From: Planctomycetota bacterium
GTDB lineage: Bacteria > Planctomycetota > Planctomycetia > Planctomycetales > Planctomycetaceae
Length of the DNA stretch: 64,000 nt
Direction of reading: 5' to 3'
NCBI GenBank assembly: GCA_016872645.1
Contig: VGZH01000001.1
Span: forward strand, 1-64,000
Of the stretch, positions 33,856 to 42,912 are shown in pieces (the first letter of the stretch is position 1; each line of letters starts with the position of its first letter). A program made the translations under genes and the position numbers. The notes beneath the pieces are model-generated. The model saw nothing but the letters and a program-made list of their open reading frames with translations, did not search any database and was not told the origin of the DNA.

Positions 33856-34875
33856 ATGAAATCCCGATTGGTCACGCGACGCGAGTTTCTGGCAAAGAAT
33901 GTTGTCGCTGGAATAACGCTGGTCGCCACGTCCGCACGAGCGGCCGGCATTTCAGAGTTGTACTCCGGCTTGAAGTCTGACGACTTCTTCGACGGACCGC
34001 TCAAGGAAGAGGTCAAAGTCGTCGATCAAAAAGTCTTCACCGAAGGTCCGGCCGTCGCGCCTGATGGTCGAGTCTTCTTCACGAACGCGACTGCCGCGAA
34101 GATCCTGATTTGGAACCCGAAGGCTGGCGAACTCTCAACCTTTCGCGAAAACAGTGGCGAGGCGAATGGGCTGTTGTTCGATCACTCCGGCCGGCTGCTG
34201 GCCTGCGAAGGGAAGTCCGGCCGAGTAACTCGCACCAACTTGAAGTCCGGTGAGATCACAGTCCTCGTCGATCAGTTCAATAAGCAACCGCTCGGAGCAC
34301 CGAACGATCTGACGATCGACTCGAAGGGACGGATTTACTTCACCTCACGACTGCCGAACGATGACCCGAAGAAGAACAACGTCAACTCGGTCTATCGCAT
34401 CGACCCCGACGGCAAAGTCGCGCGAGTCCTGCATGAACCGGACATCCATATGCCCAACGGCGTCGAAATCTCCCCCGACGGTCGCACGCTGTACTTGATC
34501 GAATCCGATGGCCGCGAGAATCGCAACCGCTGCCTCTTCGCCTACGACTTGAAGGAGGAGGGCGCAGTCACGAACACACGGCGAATCATCGACTTCTACC
34601 CCGGCCGAGGTGGTGACGGTTTGTGCGTGGACGTGGACGGGACCTTGTACGTCGCGGCCGGCTTGCACAAGACGCGCGGCACTCACGAGACGCTCGACAC
34701 CAAGCCAGGCATTCATGTGATCTCGCCGCAAGGCAAGCTGCTGGCTTTTCTCGGGACTCCGACTGACACGCTGACGAATTGCACGTTTGGCGGCAACGAT
34801 CGGCGGACGCTATTGATCACCTGCGGCGATCGGCTGCTGAGCGTTCGCACGAAACGCCCCGGCCCAGCCCCTTGA
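33856..34875 (+). CDS. Tat-exported SMP-30/gluconolactonase-like protein
   Basis: I chose ATG 33856, with AGAAAGGACC upstream. The N-terminus has a twin-arginine signal, TRREFLAKNVVAGITLVATS, ending near SARAAG, so export is in folded form. The 339-residue propeller has the family motifs FTEGPAVAPDGRVFFTN, GEANGLLFDHSGRLLACEG, LGAPNDLTIDSKGRIYFTS and HMPNGVEISPDGRTLYLIES. Calcium-binding Glu, Asn and Asp are in place. It is divergent from the esterase gene and is a paralogue of 28817-29890, which has a Sec signal instead. A lactonase or related hydrolase acting on sugar derivatives is expected. Confidence 0.87.
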   Translation: MKSRLVTRREFLAKNVVAGITLVATSARAAGISELYSGLKSDDFFDGPLKEEVKVVDQKVFTEGPAVAPDGRVFFTNATAAKILIWNPKAGELSTFRENSGEANGLLFDHSGRLLACEGKSGRVTRTNLKSGEITVLVDQFNKQPLGAPNDLTIDSKGRIYFTSRLPNDDPKKNNVNSVYRIDPDGKVARVLHEPDIHMPNGVEISPDGRTLYLIESDGRENRNRCLFAYDLKEEGAVTNTRRIIDFYPGRGGDGLCVDVDGTLYVAAGLHKTRGTHETLDTKPGIHVISPQGKLLAFLGTPTDTLTNCTFGGNDRRTLLITCGDRLLSVRTKRPGPAP

Positions 34876-35133
34876 TGCCTCGCGTTCAGGCCCCAAACTG
34901 GTGATTTTTCGGGCTGAAGTCGGTTGAGTCGGCGGGGCGATCCCGTCACACTACGTCCCTTTCTGGCCGGCCGGCCCGTGTAAGCCGAGTGATGTCGCTG
35001 AACTCGCCTGAGTTCAGGATCTGGATCGTTTGTCGATTCAGCATCCTTGGTAGCACGGCTGGAGTTTGCCATCACTGTTTTCGAGACGTGACACTGCGTC
35101 ACGCTTCTCCTCTTGCTAACCAAGGAGAATCTT

Positions 35134-35496
35134 GTGTCGGTTCGCATTCGAATGACGAGAATTGGTCGCAAGCATCGGCCGTTCTACCGGATCGTGGTCA
35201 TCGATCGTCAGAAGGCTCGCGAGGGCAAGGCCATCGAAGAGGTCGGCACCTACGACCCGATGGTCAAAGACAAAGCCGCTCGCGTGAAGTTGAAAATGGA
35301 GCGGATTGAGTATTGGCAATCGGTCGGCGCGCTGCCGTCGGATCGAGTCGCCACGCTCATCAAGAAGGTAAAGACTAATCGCTGGACGGACCAAGTGGCC
35401 GCTCCGGCGCTGACTCCCCAGAAGCCTCCTCCCGCTCCGGCTCCCGCGGAAGCCCCGGCTGAGGAAGCACCGGCTGAAAGTGGCGAGGCCAGCTAA
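35134..35496 (+). CDS. rpsP: Small-subunit ribosomal protein S16
   Basis: The start is GTG 35134 (VSVRIRMTRIGRKHRPFYRIV), with AAGGAG 7 bases upstream. The S16 core ends near residue 85. A Pro/Ala/Glu-rich tail of about 30 residues (PPPAPAPAEAPAEEAPAES) follows; it is absent from most S16 proteins and probably disordered. S16 binds 16S rRNA early in assembly of the small subunit. The gene leads the rpsP-trmD-rplS operon; the 258-bp spacer upstream should hold the promoter, although I cannot assign it. Confidence 0.96.
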   Translation: MSVRIRMTRIGRKHRPFYRIVVIDRQKAREGKAIEEVGTYDPMVKDKAARVKLKMERIEYWQSVGALPSDRVATLIKKVKTNRWTDQVAAPALTPQKPPPAPAPAEAPAEEAPAESGEAS

Positions 35497-35508
35497 GCCG
35501 AGCAACTC

Positions 35509-36270
35509 ATGCGGTTCGACGTCCTCACGCTCTTCCCGGATTTGTTCGAGAGCTACCTCTCGCAGAGCCTGCTCAAGTTGGCAATCCAACGCGGGCTGGT
35601 GAGCGTCAAGCTCTGGAACTTCCGAGACTGGGCGACCGGCAAACGAAAGTCAGTGGACGACAAACCGTATGGGGGCGGACCGGGCATGTTGATCATGTGC
35701 CCGCCCGTGTTCGATGCAATCGAAGCGATCCAACCCGATGCGGAACAACCGGGTCAGTTGGTGATGCTCACCCCGCAAGGGCGCAAACTCGATCAGAAGT
35801 TGGTGGAAGAACTCGCTCAGCACAAACGGCTGTTGTTGCTGTGCGGCAGATACGAAGGGTTCGACGATCGAATCCGACAAGGGTTGCAGCCATTGGAGGT
35901 CTCGGTCGGCGATTTCATCTGCAACGGCGGCGAAGTGCCGGCGATGCTGATGATCGACGCGATCATCCGGTTGATTCCCGGAGTGCTCGGTGACGAGACC
36001 TCACACAAGTACGAATCGTTTTCCGAAAGTGGTCTTCTGGAATACCCGCAGTTCACGCGCCCCCGCGAGTTCCGCGGCATGACGGTTCCCGAAGTTCTGC
36101 TCAACGGAAATCACGCCGAAATCCAACGTTGGCAAGACCAACAAAGTTTGCAACGAACCCAAGAGCGTCGCGGCGACCTGGTCCCGCCAGTCGTCGACGA
36201 CAAAGACAAGAAACCGAAACGCCAGCGACGATCGAAAATGCGTCGCGATCCAGGGAGTCCTGAATCATGA
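35509..36270 (+). CDS. trmD: tRNA (guanine-N1-)-methyltransferase
   Basis: The 253-residue SPOUT-class methyltransferase modifies G37 of tRNAs. [20 protein letters not shown] opens the domain. [24 protein letters not shown] and [16 protein letters not shown] form the knotted SAM site, although the last differs from the common S-G-G-E-L-P. The C-terminus ends in the basic tail [14 protein letters not shown]. It lies 12 bp after rpsP, and its stop overlaps the rplS start as ATGA. The rimM gene usually found before trmD is absent. Confidence 0.96.
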   Translation: MRFDVLTLFPDLFESYLSQSLLKLAIQRGLVSVKLWNFRDWATGKRKSVDDKPYGGGPGMLIMCPPVFDAIEAIQPDAEQPGQLVMLTPQGRKLDQKLVEELAQHKRLLLLCGRYEGFDDRIRQGLQPLEVSVGDFICNGGEVPAMLMIDAIIRLIPGVLGDETSHKYESFSESGLLEYPQFTRPREFRGMTVPEVLLNGNHAEIQRWQDQQSLQRTQERRGDLVPPVVDDKDKKPKRQRRSKMRRDPGSPES

Positions 36271-36650
36271 TTAACAAGTTGATCCAAGAAGTCGAAACCA
36301 AGTTCCTGCGACCTGACCCGCTGAAGTTCGAAGTCGGCGACACCGTCGATGTCCACTGCCGAATCCTGGAGGGGACTAAAGAGCGCATCCAGGTTTTTAC
36401 GGGTATCGTCCTCGCTCGCCGTGGAGCCGGCACTCGCGAGACGTTTACCGTCCGCCGCATTGTTGGCGGTGAAGGGGTCGAGCGAATCTTCCCGGTCAAC
36501 TCGCCGAAGATCGCCAAGCTGGAAGTCGTCCGCCACGGCAAGACGCGACGGGCCAAGCTGTACTACCTCCGCAAGCGAGTCGGCAAAGCCACCAAGCTGG
36601 TCCAACGCCGAGCCCGGGAAGACAAGGTCGAGGTTCCTTCCTCCGAGTAA
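36267..36650 (+). CDS. rplS: Large-subunit ribosomal protein L19
   Basis: This 127-residue protein shows the L19 signature: [60 protein letters not shown] and [15 protein letters not shown]. It sits at the subunit interface. The ATG overlaps the trmD stop, so translation is coupled. It is the last gene of the ribosomal operon. About 140 bp without a clear terminator follow before the YraN gene. Confidence 0.96.
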   Translation: MINKLIQEVETKFLRPDPLKFEVGDTVDVHCRILEGTKERIQVFTGIVLARRGAGTRETFTVRRIVGGEGVERIFPVNSPKIAKLEVVRHGKTRRAKLYYLRKRVGKATKLVQRRAREDKVEVPSSE

Positions 36651-36792
36651 TCACAATTTGGAATGCGGAGTCCGGCGTCTCTGCCGCTCAAGACACGTTG
36701 ATTGACAGACGAACTGACCTCTCATTGTCGATCGCGTTTTGAAAGGTGACGACTCTGGTCGTCGCACTCCAAAGGTTTTCGGGACCAGCGCG

Positions 36793-37191
36793 ATGCCGGG
36801 CCTGTGGAACAAGCTGTTTGGTAATCGCGGTGAGCGGGCAGCCGCCAGATTTCTCCGACGGCAAGGCCTCCGGATCGTCGAGCGGAACTACTCGACACCA
36901 CTGGGCGAGATTGACATTGTGGCTCTCGATGGCACGACGATCGTTTTCGTTGAAGTCAAAACTCGCTCATCGCTCGTGGCGGGTCGGCCTGAAGAAGCGG
37001 TCACGCCCGACAAACAAAAGAAGCTGACGAAGATGGCTTTGGTCTATTTGAAAAAACACAAACTGCTGGAGCACTCGGCCCGCTTTGACGTCGTCGCCAT
37101 CGTTTGGTCGGACGGTGCTCGTGAACCAGACGAAATCCGCCATCTCCGCAACGCCTTTGAGCCGACCGGCAAGTGGCAGATGTTTTCGTAA
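36793..37191 (+). CDS. UPF0102 (YraN) family nuclease-like protein
   Basis: I chose ATG 36793; an in-frame TTG at 36739 would add 18 residues. The 132-residue protein has the family pattern GERAAARFLRRQGLRIVERN, GEIDIVALDGTTIVFVEVKT and a C-terminal FDVVAIVW. The E-x-D-x16-E-x-K arrangement resembles a restriction-endonuclease-like fold, so nuclease activity on recombination intermediates has been proposed for the family. The function is not settled. In many bacteria yraN is close to the rplS region (rplS-rnhB-yraN), which fits here apart from the missing rnhB. Confidence 0.88.
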   Translation: MPGLWNKLFGNRGERAAARFLRRQGLRIVERNYSTPLGEIDIVALDGTTIVFVEVKTRSSLVAGRPEEAVTPDKQKKLTKMALVYLKKHKLLEHSARFDVVAIVWSDGAREPDEIRHLRNAFEPTGKWQMFS

Positions 37192-37270
37192 CGGGATTCG
37201 CCAGAATTCACACGGTTTCGCCAATTGACTGAACTCTGGCGAGTTCAGCAAGGTTCATTGGAAGTGCGCC

Positions 37271-38308
37271 ATGAAAATCGGACTGGTCGGATACCAAGGC
37301 AGCGGCAAGAGCACACTGTTTGAGTTGCTCACCGGGCACAAGCCCGATGTCTCGAAATCGCATCTCGGCCAGGTCGGAATGACGACCGTGCCGGACGAGC
37401 GATTTGACAAGCTGGTTGCATTCCACAAGCCGAAGAAAATCTCACCTGCGAAGATCGACCTCTTCGACACGCCCGGCTTGATGAAAGGGGACAACGTCCA
37501 CAATGCCCAGCGGCTGGGAATCATCCGCGAGTCGTCCGCACTGGTCCAAGTGATCGGAGTCTTCAACGGAATCGATTCGCTGTCCGAAGCGCGAGCTTTT
37601 GAAGACGACATGATTCTGGCCGACCTGCAAGTCGTCGGCAATCGCATCGAAAAGCTGAAAAAAGATCTGCTCAAGCCCCGTCCCGCCACCGAAAAAGACG
37701 AGCTGACCGCCGAACTTGGGGCGCTCGAATTTGTCAGCGCGAAGCTCAGCGATGGCCAGACGCTCCGCGGAATCCCGTTCACCGACGTCCAAGACAAGGC
37801 GACGAAATCGTTCGCGCTGTTGACTCGCAAACCGAAGATGGTGGTACTCAACACGGCCGACTCGTCCGTCGATGCCAAGCCACTCGCCGATCTGCACGCC
37901 ATCGGCATCACCGCAATTGCGGGACCTGTCGGACTCGAACTGGAAGTCGCATCGCTGCCCGAAGAAGACCGTGAGCTTTTCGCCTCTGAAATGGGGCTGA
38001 CCGAATCCTGCCGCAGCAAACTGCTGCGCGCGATCTTCGAGATCACCGAGCACATCACCTTCTACACCTGCGATGAAAAAGAGGTGCACGCCTGGTTGCT
38101 GAAGCGCGGCAGCAGCGCCCTCGAAGCCGCCGGCACGATCCACACCGATCTCGCTCGCGGATTCATCCGCGCCGAGGTCATGTCCACCGATGACCTCTTG
38201 CGGCTCGGTTCGGAGAAAGAAGTCAAAGCCCACGGCCTGTTCCGTACCGAAGGCAAGGAAGCTGTCATCCGCGACGGCGACGAAATCGTGATCCGATTTA
38301 GTGTGTGA
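37271..38308 (+). CDS. YchF/Obg-like GTPase
   Basis: The 345-residue P-loop protein has G1 GYQGSGKST (residues 7-15), G3 DLFDTPGLM, and a C-terminal TGS-like region (FITFYT-type segment ITFYTCDEKEVHAWLLKRGS to DGDEIVIRFSV). YchF binds ribosomes and prefers ATP in several species. Here the G4 motif N-K-x-D is hard to place, and MVVLNTADSS lies where N-x-x-E is usual in YchF. That weakens the assignment to canonical YchF and suggests a divergent branch. It stands alone, 79 bp after the YraN gene and convergent with hflX. Confidence 0.8.
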   Translation: MKIGLVGYQGSGKSTLFELLTGHKPDVSKSHLGQVGMTTVPDERFDKLVAFHKPKKISPAKIDLFDTPGLMKGDNVHNAQRLGIIRESSALVQVIGVFNGIDSLSEARAFEDDMILADLQVVGNRIEKLKKDLLKPRPATEKDELTAELGALEFVSAKLSDGQTLRGIPFTDVQDKATKSFALLTRKPKMVVLNTADSSVDAKPLADLHAIGITAIAGPVGLELEVASLPEEDRELFASEMGLTESCRSKLLRAIFEITEHITFYTCDEKEVHAWLLKRGSSALEAAGTIHTDLARGFIRAEVMSTDDLLRLGSEKEVKAHGLFRTEGKEAVIRDGDEIVIRFSV

Positions 38309-38422
38309 GCCATCTGCACCGTGCCCAATGTTCCCACGGTCCCAGCCAATCCCACCTTCGGATAGCCCCGGTATTCCACCCAAGAAAAACCAAGCTTGGC
38401 GAACTCGAGGCCCGGAACGAAT

Positions 38423-39814
38423 TCAATCGTCGGTACTACTCACGATGGCTCGGCCGAAAGTATCCCGCAGCGTGACGACGTCCCCCTCGGCTCGCAGCTT
38501 CGCCAGGTAGCGACGATCGATGCGGCATTTCAGCCGCACGCAGTTCGATTCGTCGTAAACGCGTTCGGTCACCTCGGCACATTGCGACAGGAACGCAAAC
38601 AGCTTGCCGTTGGACACGCTGGTCTCGACTTCCGCGACGACGATCCCATCACCCAACCGGGCAACGATGGCTGACTCCAACTTCTCGAGCCCCAATCGAT
38701 CGCGAGCCGAAACGCTGACGCAGTCGAGATGTTTCACTCGCAATACATCAACAATGCTGCGATCCGTGACCGCATCGACTTTGTTGAGCACCAGCAGCAT
38801 GTTAGTCCGATCCACGCCGATCTCTTCCAGCACCTCATCGACCGTGTTGATTTGCCGTTCGGCTTCCGGATGGCTGGCATCAACGACATGCAACAGCAGA
38901 TCCGCTTGTCGAGCCTCTTCGAGCGTGGATTTAAATGACGCGACCAGATGGTGCGGCAGATCGCGAACAAACCCGACAGTGTCGCTGAGCAACACTTCGC
39001 CCCAGTGCGGCACATGCCAGCGTTTCGTGCGTGTATCGAGCGTTGCAAACAACTGATCGGCGACATACACGTCCGCGCCGGTCAACGTCCGTAGCAGCGT
39101 GCTTTTGCCAGCGTTCGTGTATCCGACCAGCGAGACGGTCGGTTGATCGCGGCGTGTAGCAACGATCCGCTCGCGGCGTTTGGAAACATCTTTGAGTTTC
39201 GCCTTCAATTCATCGACGCGCTGGTCGATCAATCGGCGGTCGGTTTCAATCTGCTTCTCACCAGGCCCGCGCCCAGCACCGACGCCTCCTTCAATGCGCT
39301 CCAAGTGCGTCCACATCCGCTTCAGCCGCGGGCGGTAGTACAACAGTTGAGCCAACTCGACTTGCAACCGCGCTTCGTAGGTCTGCGCCCGTCGCGCAAA
39401 AATGTCGAGAATCACTTCGCTGCGATCGACAATGACACAGTTCAATTCCGCCTCAAGGTTCCGTCCCTGCGAAGGCGAGAGATTGTTGTCGAAGATGACG
39501 ACCTCGGCTCCGGTCGCCGCGATCAGTTGCTTCACTTCTTCGACTTTGCCTTTGCCGAGCAGCGTCGCCCCGCTGGGCTGATTGGTCTTCTGTACCAACT
39601 CGCCGACCACTTCCGCACGAGCCGACTTGACCAATCCGTGAAGCTCATCGAGCGCGGAGTCCTTGTCGATGCGACTGCCGGTTTCGAGCACGGCGACAAG
39701 AATCGCCTTCTGCTCCTGGACTTTCAGTTGTTCGCGTTTCGCGTCGGCCAAGCGAGTCTCCCGTGTGCTCAATGCCAGATTGTGGGGCAACGAGATTTTA
39801 AGTTGGCGGGACAC
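38423..39814 (-). CDS. hflX: Ribosome-splitting GTPase HflX
   Basis: The 463-residue protein has the HflX N-terminal domain (ATLLGKGKVEEVKQLI; FDNNLSPSQGRNLE; VIVDRSEVILDIFARRAQTY). A coiled linker holds GAGRGPGEKQIETDRRLI. The G domain follows: G1 GYTNAGKST, G3 DTVGF, G4 NKVDAV, G5 SVSARD. HflX separates stalled 70S ribosomes after heat or antibiotic stress. The start MSRQLKISLPHN is the only good one seen. It is convergent with the YchF-like gene. Confidence 0.95.
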   Translation of the reverse strand: MSRQLKISLPHNLALSTRETRLADAKREQLKVQEQKAILVAVLETGSRIDKDSALDELHGLVKSARAEVVGELVQKTNQPSGATLLGKGKVEEVKQLIAATGAEVVIFDNNLSPSQGRNLEAELNCVIVDRSEVILDIFARRAQTYEARLQVELAQLLYYRPRLKRMWTHLERIEGGVGAGRGPGEKQIETDRRLIDQRVDELKAKLKDVSKRRERIVATRRDQPTVSLVGYTNAGKSTLLRTLTGADVYVADQLFATLDTRTKRWHVPHWGEVLLSDTVGFVRDLPHHLVASFKSTLEEARQADLLLHVVDASHPEAERQINTVDEVLEEIGVDRTNMLLVLNKVDAVTDRSIVDVLRVKHLDCVSVSARDRLGLEKLESAIVARLGDGIVVAEVETSVSNGKLFAFLSQCAEVTERVYDESNCVRLKCRIDRRYLAKLRAEGDVVTLRDTFGRAIVSSTDD

Positions 39815-39966
39815 AAGACAGTTTGCAATGGGTGTGACTTTCGGAACCGACGGCTCGAGACGAGAAACCGCCCACCGTCACAGCGAAACGCTGACGAACA
39901 TCGTCGCTGGATCGGGTGAAACCACGTTCCTACATTATGGAACCAGAGGGTTCCGCGCGTGATAAG

Positions 39967-40194
39967 TCACCGAAACAATTGATTTTGGCAACCTCCGCAG
40001 CCAAGTTGCTTGACCTCTGCCGCTGAGACAGTCCAATTCGTAAATCCGGAACAGTGGTTATCTTCGAATCTGTCTTCGTGAGTTTCCCACGTTGCGCAGA
40101 GTGGGCCTTTGGCGGGAAACCATCGGCAGCCGATGATCTGACCGTGAAAAACTCTGCGTATCTTGCCTGTTCGGTCTGGAATGACAGGTAACAC
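39967..40194 (-). CDS. Possible small Cys/Trp-rich protein
   Basis: A 75-codon frame starts at GTG 40194 (MLPVIPDRTGKIRRVFHGQI) and ends LGCGGCQNQLFR. It has five Cys and several Trp, His and Phe residues with biased spacing (C-x8-C, HC, C-G-G-C), which could be a metal site. It is divergent from the coiled-coil gene and occupies an otherwise gene-less 444-bp gap (39815-40258). No family is recognised and no clear ribosome site is seen, so it may be spurious. The rest of the gap shows no other gene. Confidence 0.35.
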   Translation of the reverse strand: MLPVIPDRTGKIRRVFHGQIIGCRWFPAKGPLCATWETHEDRFEDNHCSGFTNWTVSAAEVKQLGCGGCQNQLFR

Positions 40195-40258
40195 CCACTG
40201 TGCCCCCGTGAGGGTGCAGCCCGCCTACGTTTTTTGAAAAGCTTTGAAAGGTTCCGCC

Positions 40259-41002
40259 ATGAAGAATTACGCGATTGTTTTTGGCTTGCTGATTGTGACG
40301 AGTTTTTCGGCGAATACGTTCGCCAAAGACAAGTTCTGCTGCGTCGATCCCAACCTGCAACAGATTCAGACGCAATGCTGCCAGGGAACGCTGCTGCCAT
40401 ACCACGTCGCCCTGAAGCGAGCCGATGACGCGACCAAAGCGGAAACCGCACTGGCTCACATGACGCAGCAGAACCAAGACCTCCAAGCTCAGCTCGCCAA
40501 ACTGCAATCAGACCTCAAGGCCGCCGTGGCCGATCGCGACAAAGCTCGCACCGAGCAAACAGCTGCCGTTGCTGAACGCGACAAGGCTCGTGCTGACGCA
40601 GCAGCGTCTGCCAAGAATGCGAAGCAGTCACAGGACAAAGCCGCGGCCGCCGAAAAGGCTAAACAAGTTGCCGAAGCTGCGGCAAAGACGGCGAAGGACG
40701 AACAAGCCAAGGCCAATGCGGAACTCGCCAAGGTGAAAGACGATGCCGCAAAGCAAGTGGCCGCCGCTCAAGACGCCGCGAAGAAAGCCCTCACGGACAA
40801 AGAAACCGCTATCGCCGCCGCCAAGAAGTCGGCCGATGAGCTCGTCGAAGCACAGAAGAAACTGACAGCAGCGCTCGACTCCGAAGACAAGAAAAAGAAG
40901 GCCGAGGAAGAGAAGAAGAAAGAGGACGACGCCAAGAAAGAAGAGGCCAAACAGGAAGAGAAGTCGGAAGGGTCCGCCGCCGACGCATCGACCGAGAGCT
41001 AA
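40259..41002 (+). CDS. Secreted alanine/lysine-rich coiled-coil protein
   Basis: The ATG at 40259 has GAAAGG 8 bases upstream. A signal peptide (MKNYAIVFGLLIVTSFSANT) ends near FAKD. A short Cys-rich segment follows (FCCVDPNLQQIQTQCCQG), then from about residue 60 to 215 a long Ala/Lys/Glu helix with heptad-like spacing (AVADRDKARTEQTAAVAERD repeats). The end is a charged tail. It looks like a periplasmic or envelope coiled coil, TolA- or stator-like in composition, but composition alone cannot give a family. A strong terminator follows. Confidence 0.75.
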   Translation: MKNYAIVFGLLIVTSFSANTFAKDKFCCVDPNLQQIQTQCCQGTLLPYHVALKRADDATKAETALAHMTQQNQDLQAQLAKLQSDLKAAVADRDKARTEQTAAVAERDKARADAAASAKNAKQSQDKAAAAEKAKQVAEAAAKTAKDEQAKANAELAKVKDDAAKQVAAAQDAAKKALTDKETAIAAAKKSADELVEAQKKLTAALDSEDKKKKAEEEKKKEDDAKKEEAKQEEKSEGSAADASTES

Positions 41003-41032
41003 CTCAGCAAGAACCAAATTTGAAATCGCCAC

Positions 41033-41064
41033 AGAAGCCCGGCTTTTCCGAAAGCCGGGCTTCT
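41033..41064. terminator. Strong bidirectional terminator
   Basis: A perfect 14-bp stem AGAAGCCCGGCTTT / AAAGCCGGGCTTCT with the loop TCCG separates the coiled-coil gene (+) from the MetE-like gene (-). T-rich and A-rich ends serve both directions. Confidence 0.88.
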
Positions 41065-41074
41065 CGCGTTTGGA

Positions 41075-42142
41075 TCATCCGTACTTCTCACGCAAGCGAC
41101 GAGCGGCGGCGACTTCGTTTTGGAGTTTCGTGTAGACCTCGTCGAGGCTCACATTGGCTGCCGAACCAGGAGCGAAGCCGCAGTCGGGATTGAGCGTGAT
41201 CCGCTCCGGCTTGAGATACTTCAGCGCCATCTCAACACGCTCGACGATGGTGTCGGCGGAGTCGATCTGACCGGGCTGACAACTGACGCATCCGAGGCCA
41301 ATCTCGATGTGTTCGGGTAGTCGCTGAAACACCGACATGTCCCCGGCTCCGGGGGAGGTGAACTCCATCGTGATGTGGCCCACCTTCAGGCGGCCGAGCT
41401 GTTTCAAGATCGGATCGTAGCCACCGCGATGATCGGCCTCGCCGCGTGCTCGTGCGCCAGCTCGGCGGCAGAGATGGACGGCCAGCTTGAGACCGTCGAT
41501 GCCATCGACGACCTGGTTGTCCATGTCCGCCGCGAAGTCAGCGGCTCGATCAGGGTCGGTGTACTGTTGGCGAACGTCGGGATCAACGAACAGGCACAAG
41601 TGCGGATCGTCGACTTGCAGAATCGACACTCCCTCGTCGCGCAGCAGTTCGGCTTCTCGTCGGAGAATCGGCACGCAGTCCCGCACGAAGGCGTCGCGAG
41701 TCGGATAGGCCTTCGACGACTTGACCGGATCCCACATGCGTTCGCCGAGCAGCGCAGGAGCTGGCAGCGTGGCTTTGATTCGCTTGTTGGTCAGTTGGTT
41801 CAGGAACTTGATCTCTTGCGCAATGAAGCCCGGTTGCTTCGGGCTGAGCTTATCCACAACGACCGTCCACGGCCGGCCGTCCGCCGGATTGCGGCTGAGT
41901 TCAAAGCCGTGCGCGAGCTCCGCGATCACGCCGATGTACGACTTTCGCCACCATTCGCCGTCGGTGACAACATCCAGGCCGGCCGTCTCCTGCAACGCAA
42001 CGGCAGTGCGAATCGCCGCACCCATCAGGCGGCGGTACTCATCGCCAACAATCAGACAATCGTCGGCGATCAGGTCTTTGACAAATTGCGGGCGCGGCAA
42101 GGAGCCGATGACCGACGTGGGAAAAAGAAGTGACTTGCTCAT
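41075..42142 (-). CDS. MetE C-terminal-like (cobalamin-independent methionine synthase family) protein
   Basis: The 355-residue protein is a single barrel related to the catalytic half of MetE and to UROD-type folds: TSVIGSLPRPQFVKDL, AGLDVVTDGEWWRKSYI, SILQVDDPHLCLFVDP and ITLNPDCGFAPGS. The last contains the expected zinc Cys. The other usual ligands (H-x-C) are not clear; GHITMEF is found instead, so the chemistry may differ. It is the last gene of an operon: its start overlaps the nucleotidyltransferase stop (ATGA). A methyl- or C-C/C-P-transfer step on a small metabolite is possible but unproven. Confidence 0.8.
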   Translation of the reverse strand: MSKSLLFPTSVIGSLPRPQFVKDLIADDCLIVGDEYRRLMGAAIRTAVALQETAGLDVVTDGEWWRKSYIGVIAELAHGFELSRNPADGRPWTVVVDKLSPKQPGFIAQEIKFLNQLTNKRIKATLPAPALLGERMWDPVKSSKAYPTRDAFVRDCVPILRREAELLRDEGVSILQVDDPHLCLFVDPDVRQQYTDPDRAADFAADMDNQVVDGIDGLKLAVHLCRRAGARARGEADHRGGYDPILKQLGRLKVGHITMEFTSPGAGDMSVFQRLPEHIEIGLGCVSCQPGQIDSADTIVERVEMALKYLKPERITLNPDCGFAPGSAANVSLDEVYTKLQNEVAAARRLREKYG

Positions 42143-42912
42143 GCTCGTTTGCCCAAATGCTTGCTGGTCCAGTTTCGTCGCGCGTACTCGAAGTCTTGCT
42201 GCGTATCGACCTCGATGTAACCGCCTGGCGTATCGACGTGCGTGAAGCGTTCGCCCGCTTCGATCATCTCTTGGAACAGCAAAATCTTGTAAGCCTTCTC
42301 GAAGACGGCGGCTTCACGCCACGGGTGGCCGGCGAATTGTTCTCGGCAACGATGGAAGTGTTGCTTTAATCTCGCGGCTCCTGCAGCTGAGAATTTGGCA
42401 ACGCCGATGTACTCGCCATGAGCTGCGGCGGGATCAATCGCACGATGGACTCGCGTGACGCAGCCGTTGGCGACGGTCACTTTCTCGGCGTCATCGGGAG
42501 GATGTTCGGTGCGGTGTTCGTAGCGCGTCAGCCATTCGGTATCGACACCCAACGCCATGTCTCCGCACGCGGCAGCCAGTCGAGCGATGATGTCGGCGTT
42601 GAACAGCACATCGCTGTAGCAGCAGAGAAACGGCTGGTCCATCAGGTCTTCGGCGTGAAACAAAGAGAGCAGTATGTTGTTGTGCTCCCAATCGGCGTTG
42701 TGGCGAAACGTGAACTGAGGATAGTCCGCTCGCACCTTGTCGATTTGATATCCGCCGATAAAGCAAATGTCGTTCAGACCGTTCGCGCGAAATGCGTCCA
42801 GTGCCCAATCCAGCAGGCGTTGGCCCTCAACTTCGGCGAAGCATTTGGGTGCGTCGGCCGTCGTGGGCATCAAGCGTCGGCCCCGTCCGGCGGCGATGAC
42901 AATGACTCGCAT
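42139..42912 (-). CDS. LicC-like nucleotidyltransferase
   Basis: I chose ATG 42912. The 257-residue protein begins MRVIVIAAGRGRRLMPTTAD, the nucleotide-binding loop of sugar-phosphate and choline-phosphate NTP transferases. Other features are APKCFAEVEGQRLLDW, the NN motif WEHNNILLSLFHAED and LLCCYSDVLF-like FLCCYSDVLFNADI with the metal Asp. LicC and PntC activate phosphocholine or aminoethylphosphonate with CTP, and the present enzyme is closer to these than to RmlA by length and the NN segment. It overlaps the transporter gene by 43 bp and the MetE-like gene by 4 bp, so the three act together. Confidence 0.8.
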   Translation of the reverse strand: MRVIVIAAGRGRRLMPTTADAPKCFAEVEGQRLLDWALDAFRANGLNDICFIGGYQIDKVRADYPQFTFRHNADWEHNNILLSLFHAEDLMDQPFLCCYSDVLFNADIIARLAAACGDMALGVDTEWLTRYEHRTEHPPDDAEKVTVANGCVTRVHRAIDPAAAHGEYIGVAKFSAAGAARLKQHFHRCREQFAGHPWREAAVFEKAYKILLFQEMIEAGERFTHVDTPGGYIEVDTQQDFEYARRNWTSKHLGKRA

